A DNA stretch of 11,021 nt from an uncultured Helicobacter sp. (GTDB taxonomy: Bacteria; Campylobacterota; Campylobacteria; Campylobacterales; Helicobacteraceae): contig CALVAF010000123.1 in NCBI GenBank assembly GCA_944325475.1, positions 1-11,021 on the forward strand. The letters run 5' to 3'. Made by a program: the position numbers and the translations under genes. Positions 1 to 4,430 of this stretch are shown here, in pieces; the first letter of the stretch is position 1; each line of letters starts with the position of its first letter. The notes below the pieces were generated by a model. The model was not told the DNA's origin, did no database searches, and saw only the letters and a list, made by a program, of their open reading frames with translations.

Positions 1-1167
1 CATGTAAATATTGGAACTATCGGGCATGTTGACCATGGTAAAACAACTTTAAGTGCCGCGATTTCTGCTGTTCTATCCACTAAAGGTCTAGCAGAGATGA
101 AAGACTATGATAATATCGATAACGCACCAGAAGAAAAAGAGCGTGGTATTACGATTGCAACTTCACACATTGAGTATGAAACAGAAAAAAGACATTATGC
201 GCACGTGGATTGTCCCGGGCATGCTGACTATGTTAAAAATATGATTACAGGTGCAGCACAAATGGATGGTGCGATTTTGGTTGTTTCGGCTGCAGATGGT
301 CCTATGCCACAAACAAGAGAGCATATTTTGCTATCTCGCCAAGTGGGTGTTCCTTACATTGTAGTGTTTATGAATAAGCAGGATATGGTTGATGATCCAG
401 AGTTACTAGAATTAGTAGAAATGGAAATTAGAGAGCTTCTATCAAGCTATGAATTTCCCGGAGATGATACACCTATTATTGCAGGTTCTGCACTTAAAGC
501 ACTTGAAGAGGCAAAAACAGGGAATTTAGGTGAGTGGAGTGATAAAGTTCTACAGCTTATGGAAGCAGTAGATGAGTATATCCCAACCCCTGTTCGTGAA
601 ACTGATAAAACTTTCCTTATGCCTATTGAAGATGTTTTCTCAATTGCAGGTCGTGGAACAGTCGTAACAGGAAGAATCGAAAGAGGTGTTGTAAAAGTTG
701 GTGATGAAATTGAAATTGTAGGAATTAGACCAACTCAAAAAACAACTGTAACGGGTGTCGAGATGTTTAGAAAAGAGCTTGACCAAGGTGAGGCAGGTGA
801 TAATGTTGGTGTGCTTTTAAGAGGAACTAAAAAAGAAGAAGTAGAAAGAGGTATGGTTCTTTGTAAGCCTGCTTCAATCACTCCTCACAAAAAATTTGAA
901 GGTGAAATTTATGTTCTTTCAAAAGAGGAAGGTGGAAGACACACTCCATTCTTTAATGGATACCGACCACAATTTTATGTAAGAACAACAGACATTACAG
1001 GTTCTATTGCATTACCAGATGGTGTAGAAATGGTAATGCCCGGCGATAACATCAAAATCACCGTAGAATTAATCAACCCTATTGCACTAGAAGAGGGAAC
1101 AAGAGTTGCTATCCGTGAAGGCGGTAGGACTGTAGGTGCCGGTGTTGTTACAAAGATTATTGAATAG
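1..1167 (+). CDS. tuf: Elongation factor Tu (5'-truncated)
   Basis: EF-Tu is the GTPase that delivers aminoacyl-tRNA to the ribosomal A site in the cytoplasm. The frame is open from base 1 and gives 388 codons. Helicobacter EF-Tu is about 399 residues, so roughly 11 N-terminal residues lie outside the window. An internal ATG at 97 is not the start, because the P-loop lies before it. Visible GTPase motifs are GHVDHGKT (window residues 8-15), RGITI (switch I), DCPGH (from base 208), NKQD (bases 373-384) and SALK. Domains 2 and 3 follow, with TGRIERG and the C-terminal REGGRTVGAGVV. There is no internal damage. The stop (1165-1167) is 8 bases from rpmG, and the TAGG at 1165-1168 overlaps it and probably serves as a weak ribosome binding site for rpmG. 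Identification is certain; only the true start is unseen. Confidence 0.98.
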   Translation, partial: HVNIGTIGHVDHGKTTLSAAISAVLSTKGLAEMKDYDNIDNAPEEKERGITIATSHIEYETEKRHYAHVDCPGHADYVKNMITGAAQMDGAILVVSAADGPMPQTREHILLSRQVGVPYIVVFMNKQDMVDDPELLELVEMEIRELLSSYEFPGDDTPIIAGSALKALEEAKTGNLGEWSDKVLQLMEAVDEYIPTPVRETDKTFLMPIEDVFSIAGRGTVVTGRIERGVVKVGDEIEIVGIRPTQKTTVTGVEMFRKELDQGEAGDNVGVLLRGTKKEEVERGMVLCKPASITPHKKFEGEIYVLSKEEGGRHTPFFNGYRPQFYVRTTDITGSIALPDGVEMVMPGDNIKITVELINPIALEEGTRVAIREGGRTVGAGVVTKIIE

Positions 1168-1175
1168 GCTAAAAA

Positions 1176-1346
1176 ATGGCTAAAGGTAATCGTGTAAAAA
1201 TTGGACTCAAATGTTCTGAATGTGGTGATATTAATTACAGCACTGTAAAAAATGCAAAAACCCAAACAGAAAAACTGGAGCTAAAGAAGTTCTGCCCAAG
1301 ATTAAATAAACATACAATTCATAAAGAAGTAAAATTAAAAAGCTAA
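1176..1346 (+). CDS. rpmG: Large ribosomal subunit protein bL33
   Basis: A 56-residue basic protein beginning MAKGNRVKIGLKCSECGDIN and ending KEVKLKS, recognised as ribosomal protein L33 of the 50S subunit near the E site. Length is normal for the family. The zinc-ribbon positions are C13 and C16 in the first CxxC and C40 in FCPRL. The position of the fourth cysteine (43) is Leu, so only three of the four ligands of a classical zinc-binding L33 are present. ATG at 1176 is the only sensible start: it follows tuf by 8 bases, with AGG (1166-1168) at suitable spacing. The last codons and stop form the left arm of the hairpin at 1337-1374, so translation of this gene may affect transcription into the tRNA and secE. 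It is too short for default gene finders but is clearly real. Confidence 0.96.
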   Translation: MAKGNRVKIGLKCSECGDINYSTVKNAKTQTEKLELKKFCPRLNKHTIHKEVKLKS

Positions 1347-1374
1347 GAATTCCTCTCTTGGCTTTTTGTTTTTT
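1337..1374 (+). terminator. Hairpin plus T-tract overlapping the rpmG stop (terminator or attenuator)
   Basis: AAAAAGCTAAGA (1337-1348) pairs with TCTTGGCTTTTT (1356-1367) over 12 base pairs with a single G-U, around a 7-base loop, and is followed by GTTTTTT. This has the form of a Rho-independent terminator, though its stem is AT-rich at the base. The left arm contains the end of rpmG including its TAA (1344-1346). The next gene, tRNA-Trp, begins 2 bases after the T-tract, which leaves no room for a separate promoter. Inference: partial termination or an RNA-processing hairpin rather than a full stop. A ribosome at the rpmG stop would cover the left arm. Confidence 0.75.
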
Positions 1375-1376
1375 GT

Positions 1377-1452
1377 AGGTCAGTAGCTCCAATGGTAGAG
1401 CGTCGGTCTCCAAAACCGAGTGTTGGGGGTTCGAGTCCCTCCTGGCCTGCCA
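1377..1452 (+). tRNA. trnW: tRNA-Trp, anticodon CCA
   Basis: The 76 bases fold as a full cloverleaf. The acceptor AGGTCAG pairs with CTGGCCT (one G-U), the D stem is GCTC/GAGC, and the anticodon stem TCGGT/ACCGA encloses the loop CTCCAAA with anticodon CCA (1410-1412). The T stem GGGGG/CCCTC (one G-U) carries the loop TTCGAGT. The discriminator is G73 and the terminal CCA is encoded. It decodes UGG. It sits between rpmG and secE inside a protein operon, the usual location in Helicobacter relatives, and must be cut out of the shared transcript by RNase P and 3' processing. Cutting at 1452 would leave secE with a leader of only 29 bases. Confidence 0.97.
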
Positions 1453-1481
1453 TTTTGTAATAAAGAGAGACAAGCAAAGCG

Positions 1482-1661
1482 ATTAAAAAACTAATAAATT
1501 ATTATAAACTATCAAGAGAAGAGTTATCAAAAGTTATATTTCCCACCAAAGAACAAGTGAGAAATGCTTTTATTTCTGTTGTTATTGTAGTGACAGCAAT
1601 TACTTTATTCTTGGCATTAGTTGATTTCATTCTTGGTGGTTTTGTTTCGAGTATTTTATAA
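1482..1661 (+). CDS. secE: Preprotein translocase subunit SecE (apparent ATT start)
   Basis: SecE is the small subunit of the SecYEG inner-membrane channel and clamps SecY. The frame encodes 59 residues from the ATT: a short amphipathic N-terminus, KLSREELSKVIFPTKEQVRN (residues 9-28, the conserved SecE cytoplasmic helix and hinge with FPTKEQ), then one membrane segment at about 29-52. This is the usual size of the short, single-span SecE. In-frame stops lie at 1458-1460 and 1461-1463. From there to the conserved core there is no ATG, GTG or TTG; ATT at 1482 gives the expected N-terminus (M)KKLINYYKL. The next GTG (1557) would remove the conserved hinge. The possible ribosome site AAAGAGAG (1462-1469) is weak and somewhat far. 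Position between tRNA-Trp and nusG is the standard secE place. Identity is strong; the start codon is inferred. Confidence 0.9.
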   Translation: MKKLINYYKLSREELSKVIFPTKEQVRNAFISVVIVVTAITLFLALVDFILGGFVSSIL

Positions 1662-1667
1662 TTATTT

Positions 1668-1670
1668 AGG
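1668..1670 (+). promoter_or_regulatory. Ribosome binding site deciding the nusG start
   Basis: AGG lies 8 bases before ATG 1679 but only 2 bases before the TTG at 1673. The ATG start is therefore preferred, which gives the expected NusG N-terminus MALYWYAIQT. Confidence 0.6.
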
Positions 1671-1678
1671 ATTTGTCT

Positions 1679-2209
1679 ATGGCGTTGTATTGGTATGCGA
1701 TTCAAACATATTTTGGTAGCGAACAAGCAGTAAAACGTGGGATTGAAAATCTCGTAAAAGAACACCACTTAGAAGAGAGAATCACAGATATTGTTGTTCC
1801 AACAGAAGATATTATTGAAGTCAAAAATAACAAAAAAAAGATAAGTGAGAGAAGTCTTTACCCCGGATATGTTTTTATCAAAGTTGATCTTGATACAACA
1901 TTGTGGCATACAATCCAATCTTTACCAAAAGTTAGTCGTTTTATTGGCGAAGCAAAAAAGCCAACTCCATTAAGTGAAGCAGACATTAATCATATTATCG
2001 AAAAAGTACAGAATCGTGCAGCCCCTAAACCAAAAGTTATTTTTGAAACAGGCGAAGTTGTTCGAATCATTGAAGGTCCTTTTGCGAATTTTACGGGGAC
2101 GGTTGAAGAATATGATATGGAGCATCGAAAACTCAAATTAAATGTTTCTATTTTTGGTAGAAGTACCCCAATTGAAATACTTTATTCACAAGTGGAAAAA
2201 ATAGTTTAA
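1679..2209 (+). CDS. nusG: Transcription termination/antitermination protein NusG
   Basis: NusG binds the clamp of RNA polymerase, suppresses pausing, and through its C-terminal KOW domain contacts Rho or ribosomal protein S10. The 176-residue protein shows an NGN domain (about 1-110) opening with WYAIQTYFGSE and including SLYPGYVFIK (59-68). A lysine-rich loop and linker (about 110-120, AAPKPKV) is followed by a KOW domain with GEVVRIIEGPFANFTG (125-140). Length is normal for the family. ATG 1679 is chosen over an in-frame TTG two codons upstream because of the spacing to AGG at 1668-1670. The gene follows the secE stop by 17 bases and precedes rplK by 22, consistent with cotranscription. 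Its target, the beta' clamp, is encoded in the same cluster. Confidence 0.97.
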   Translation: MALYWYAIQTYFGSEQAVKRGIENLVKEHHLEERITDIVVPTEDIIEVKNNKKKISERSLYPGYVFIKVDLDTTLWHTIQSLPKVSRFIGEAKKPTPLSEADINHIIEKVQNRAAPKPKVIFETGEVVRIIEGPFANFTGTVEEYDMEHRKLKLNVSIFGRSTPIEILYSQVEKIV

Positions 2210-2231
2210 TTACTAAAGACAAGGATAAGTT

Positions 2232-2657
2232 ATGGCAAAGAAAATCATTGGCGAACTTAAGCTTCAAATCCCTGCAGGCAAAGCAAATCCATCTCCTCCT
2301 GTTGGTCCAGCACTAGGGCAACGTGGTGTGAATATTATGGAATTTTGCAAAGCTTTTAATGAAAAAACAAAGGATATGGGAGATTTTAATATTCCTGTGT
2401 TAATCACGGTTTATCAAGACAAAAGCTTTACATTTGTTACCAAGAAACCACCTGTAACAGATTTGATTAAAAAAGAAGCAGGAATCCAAAAAGGTTCTGA
2501 CAATCCGCTAAAAAATAAAGTTGGAAAACTAACTAAAGCTCAAATTTTGGAGATTGTTAAAACAAAAATGGATGATTTGAATGCCAATTCAGAAGAAGCA
2601 GCAATTAAAATTGTTGAGGGAAGTGCTCGAAGTATGGGCATTGAAGTTGTAGATTAA
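2232..2657 (+). CDS. rplK: Large ribosomal subunit protein uL11
   Basis: L11 forms the GTPase-associated centre of the 50S subunit together with 23S rRNA and the L10-L7/L12 stalk. It also takes part in stringent-response signalling. The 141-residue product has normal family length. The N-terminal domain carries the proline-rich GKANPSPPVGPALGQRG (16-32), the site of thiostrepton-class contacts in other bacteria. KKPPVTDL (71-78) is the hinge, and the C-terminal rRNA-binding domain ends with the signature SARSMGIEV (131-139). AAGGA (2221-2225) lies 6 bases before the ATG. The rplK-rplA pair and their spacing (23 bases) are typical. No anomalies are seen. Confidence 0.98.
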   Translation: MAKKIIGELKLQIPAGKANPSPPVGPALGQRGVNIMEFCKAFNEKTKDMGDFNIPVLITVYQDKSFTFVTKKPPVTDLIKKEAGIQKGSDNPLKNKVGKLTKAQILEIVKTKMDDLNANSEEAAIKIVEGSARSMGIEVVD

Positions 2658-2680
2658 ATAGACGTGTTGGAGTATAAAAA

Positions 2681-3385
2681 ATGGCAAAAAAAATGACTAA
2701 AAGAATGCAAAAACTACTAGAAAAAGTAGATTGTAAAAAGATATACGATATTACAACCGCTTCTGCAACAGTGAAATCTTTAGCGTCCGCTAAATTCGAT
2801 GAAACCGTTGAGATTGCGTTGAGTTTGGGGGTTGATCCTAGACATGCTGACCAAATGATTCGTGGGGCTGTTGTGCTGCCTAATGGGACGGGTAAAAGTG
2901 TCCGTGTAGCTGTTTTTGCAAAAGGAATAAAAGCAGATGAGGCTAAAGCAGCGGGTGCTGATATAGTCGGTGATGAGGATTTAGCAGAGCAAATCAAAGG
3001 TGGAGAAATCAATTTTGATATGGTGATTGCAACACCTGATATGATGGCTTTGGTTGGTAAAGTGGGTCGAATCCTAGGTCCAAAAGGGCTAATGCCAAAC
3101 CCAAAAACTGGAACTGTAACAATGGAAGTTTCAAAGGCAGTTAGTAATGCCAAAAGCGGACAGGTTAATTACCGCGTTGATAAAAAAGGGATAATCCATG
3201 CGCCAGTTGGAAAGGCGAGCTTTGATGCTAAAAAATTAGAAGAAAATATCACTGCTCTAATTAAAAATATCAACAAACAAAAGCCAACAACTGCAAAAGG
3301 TAAATATATTAAAAATGCAGCTTTATCGCTAACAATGAGCCCATCGCTTAAACTTGATACCCAAGAACTCATTGATATGAAATAA
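2681..3385 (+). CDS. rplA: Large ribosomal subunit protein uL1
   Basis: L1 builds the mobile L1 stalk of the 50S subunit, which guides deacylated tRNA out of the E site. In many bacteria it also represses its own operon by binding mRNA. The 234-residue product matches the usual length. Visible blocks are FDETVEIALSLGVDPRHADQ (39-58) in domain I, the Rossmann-like domain II (about 68-160), and the L1 signature GRILGPKGLMPNPKTGTV (129-146). The C-terminal part of domain I ends with ALSLTMSPSLKLD. GGAG (2669-2672) precedes the ATG by 8 bases. I could not identify a convincing L1-binding mRNA mimic in the short gaps around rplK and rplA. Confidence 0.98.
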   Translation: MAKKMTKRMQKLLEKVDCKKIYDITTASATVKSLASAKFDETVEIALSLGVDPRHADQMIRGAVVLPNGTGKSVRVAVFAKGIKADEAKAAGADIVGDEDLAEQIKGGEINFDMVIATPDMMALVGKVGRILGPKGLMPNPKTGTVTMEVSKAVSNAKSGQVNYRVDKKGIIHAPVGKASFDAKKLEENITALIKNINKQKPTTAKGKYIKNAALSLTMSPSLKLDTQELIDMK

Positions 3386-3405
3386 TTTATTCTTGTTTTT
3401 ATCTT

Positions 3406-3461
3406 AGACTAATGACTATAGGGGCTTTGCTTAAAAATTATCCTATATAAGTCTTTCGTCT
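3406..3461 (+). promoter_or_regulatory. Candidate rplJ leader (L10-type autoregulatory fold)
   Basis: In the 90-base rplA-rplJ gap, AGAC (3406-3409) can pair with GTCT (3458-3461). Inside this, GACT (3414-3417) pairs with AGTC (3450-3453) and ATAGG (3418-3422) with CCTAT (3442-3446). These leave an internal loop (TAAT/TTTC), a 3-base bulge ATA (3447-3449) and an apical region of 19 bases. The fold ends 2 bases before the strong ribosome site of rplJ. In many bacteria an mRNA leader here binds the L10-L12 complex to limit translation. That this is such a leader rests on position and pairing only. TATATA at 3444-3449 could instead be part of a promoter. Confidence 0.45.
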
Positions 3462-3463
3462 GA

Positions 3464-3471
3464 AAGGAGGT
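3464..3471 (+). promoter_or_regulatory. Strong Shine-Dalgarno of rplJ
   Basis: AAGGAGGT is fully complementary to the 16S 3' end and is the strongest ribosome site in the window, placed just before the rplJ ATG and right after the candidate leader fold. A highly expressed gene whose strong ribosome site abuts a foldable leader fits translational control at this point. Confidence 0.75.
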
Positions 3472-3475
3472 TAAA

Positions 3476-3964
3476 ATGACAAAAGCAGAAAAGAACGCTT
3501 TAATTGAGAATCTAAGTGCTGAATTCCAAGCTTCAAAAGCGATTGCCGTTTGTGATTACAAAGGACTTAAGGTTAAAGAATTGGAAGCTTTAAGAGTAGA
3601 GATTAGAGCCCAAAATGCAAAAGTGCAAGTTATTAAAAATACTTTAGCTTCTATTGCATTGAAAAACTCTAATATCGAAGGTTTGGAATTAAAAGAAAAT
3701 AATATTTTTATTTGGAGCGATGACCAAATTTCTTTGTCAAAAGTGATTTGCAGATTCTCAAATTCCGTAGGCGGAAAACTCGTGGTTAAGTCTGGTTATT
3801 TTGAAGGCGTATTAGTCGATGCAAAGCATATCGAAGCAGTTTCAAAACTTCCTTCAAGAGAAGAACTTATTGGTATGTTGCTATCTGTTTGGACCGCACC
3901 TGCAAGATACTTTGCCACAGGACTGGATAATTTACGTAAACAAAAAGAAAGTGAATATAAATAA
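3476..3964 (+). CDS. rplJ: Large ribosomal subunit protein uL10
   Basis: L10 anchors the L7/L12 dimers to the 50S subunit, forming the stalk that recruits translation GTPases. The 162-residue protein shows the N-terminal rRNA-binding domain: MTKAEKNALIENL, then AIAVCDYKGLKVKELEALR, then KVQVIKNTLASIAL. It ends with a long helical C-terminal segment (about 127-160, LPSREELIGMLLSVWTAPAR onward) of the kind that binds L7/L12 dimers. Length is within the family range. The start is fixed by AAGGAGGT at 3464-3471. rplL follows after 18 bases, and the two products form one complex. Expression is probably controlled at the upstream leader. Confidence 0.97.
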   Translation: MTKAEKNALIENLSAEFQASKAIAVCDYKGLKVKELEALRVEIRAQNAKVQVIKNTLASIALKNSNIEGLELKENNIFIWSDDQISLSKVICRFSNSVGGKLVVKSGYFEGVLVDAKHIEAVSKLPSREELIGMLLSVWTAPARYFATGLDNLRKQKESEYK

Positions 3965-3982
3965 ACTTTAAGGAGATTAATT

Positions 3983-4357
3983 ATGGCAATTTCAAAAGAG
4001 GAAGTTTTAGAATACATCGGTAGTCTTTCTGTTATGGAGCTTTCAGAGTTGGTTAAAGCTTTTGAAGAAAAATTTGGTATTTCTGCAGCACCTACCGTTG
4101 TTGCAGGTGCCGTTGCAGGTGCCGTTGCAGATGGTGGTGAAGAAAAAACAGAATTTGACATTATCCTTGCAGATAGCGGTGATAAGAAAATCAATGTTAT
4201 TAAGGTTGTGAGAGAAGTTACAGGTCTTGGCTTAAAAGAAGCAAAAGATGCTGTTGAGAAAACTCCATTTACAGTTAAAGAGGGTGTCAAAAAAGAAGAA
4301 GCTGATGTTATTAAAGCAAAATTTGAAGAGGCTGGTGCTAAAGTCGAAATCAAGTAA
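3983..4357 (+). CDS. rplL: Large ribosomal subunit protein bL12 (L7/L12)
   Basis: L7/L12 is the multicopy stalk protein whose C-terminal domain recruits and stimulates EF-Tu, EF-G, IF2 and release factors. The 124-residue product has the dimerising N-terminal domain (about 1-35, MAISKEEVLEYIGSLSVMEL onward), then a flexible Ala/Gly/Val hinge (about 36-53). The globular C-terminal domain holds KINVIKVVREVTGLGLKEAK (69-88) and ends EEAGAKVEIK. The hinge contains a 12-base tandem duplication (VAGA VAGA). AAGGAG (3970-3975) precedes the ATG. Several L7/L12 copies per L10 are needed, and a terminator-like hairpin just after the gene would help keep its output above that of rpoBC. Confidence 0.98.
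   Translation: MAISKEEVLEYIGSLSVMELSELVKAFEEKFGISAAPTVVAGAVAGAVADGGEEKTEFDIILADSGDKKINVIKVVREVTGLGLKEAKDAVEKTPFTVKEGVKKEEADVIKAKFEEAGAKVEIK
4100..4130 (+). repeat. 12-base tandem repeat in the rplL hinge
   Basis: GTTGCAGGTGCC occurs twice in a row (4100-4111 and 4112-4123), followed by a partial third copy GTTGCAG (4124-4130). The repeat is in frame and encodes VAGA twice and then VA. It lies in the flexible linker, where length change is tolerated, and is likely to vary by slippage or duplication. Confidence 0.9.
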
Positions 4358-4365
4358 TTTTTGTA

Positions 4366-4399
4366 GGAGGGCTTTGCCTCTCCATTTTTTATTTTTTTT
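4366..4399 (+). terminator. Rho-independent terminator or attenuator between rplL and rpoBC
   Basis: GGAGGGC (4366-4372) pairs with GCCTCTCC (4376-4383) with one bulged T, giving seven pairs, mostly G-C, and a TTT loop. The run ATTTTTTATTTTTTTT follows. It starts 9 bases after the rplL stop. rpoBC begins 31 bases further on with no convincing promoter in between, so partial readthrough is likely, as with the known rplL-rpoB attenuator of E. coli. This would lower RNA polymerase output relative to stalk proteins. Confidence 0.85.
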
Positions 4400-4430
4400 C
4401 CAAAATTCTACATTAATAAAGGTAACGATT

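Noticed and set aside
97..1167. tuf starting at the internal ATG 97
   Set aside because: The essential GTP-binding P-loop GHVDHGKT is encoded before it; the gene is simply cut by the left edge.
1313..1318. TACAAT inside rpmG as a promoter for the tRNA
   Set aside because: It resembles a -10 box, but a start near 1325 would still lie before the terminator-like hairpin. AT-rich DNA gives such matches often.
1231..1473. Minus-strand open frame of 80 codons containing ARRDSNPQHS
   Set aside because: It is the antisense of tRNA-Trp and rpmG. Peptides of this RRDSNPQ type are well-known false proteins from reading tRNA genes backwards.
2605..3153. Minus-strand open frame of 182 codons
   Set aside because: Antisense to rplK and rplA, low-complexity composition, and no independent ribosome site or family.
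3796..4353. Minus-strand open frame of 185 codons
   Set aside because: It lies entirely antisense to rplJ and rplL. Its Ser/Ala/Leu-rich composition is what results from reading the opposite strand of Glu/Lys/Ala-rich genes; no family is recognised.
4405..4430. Possible rpoBC promoter around TTAATAAAGG
   Set aside because: The AT-rich box overlaps the ribosome site of rpoBC, so any transcript would start too late to include it.
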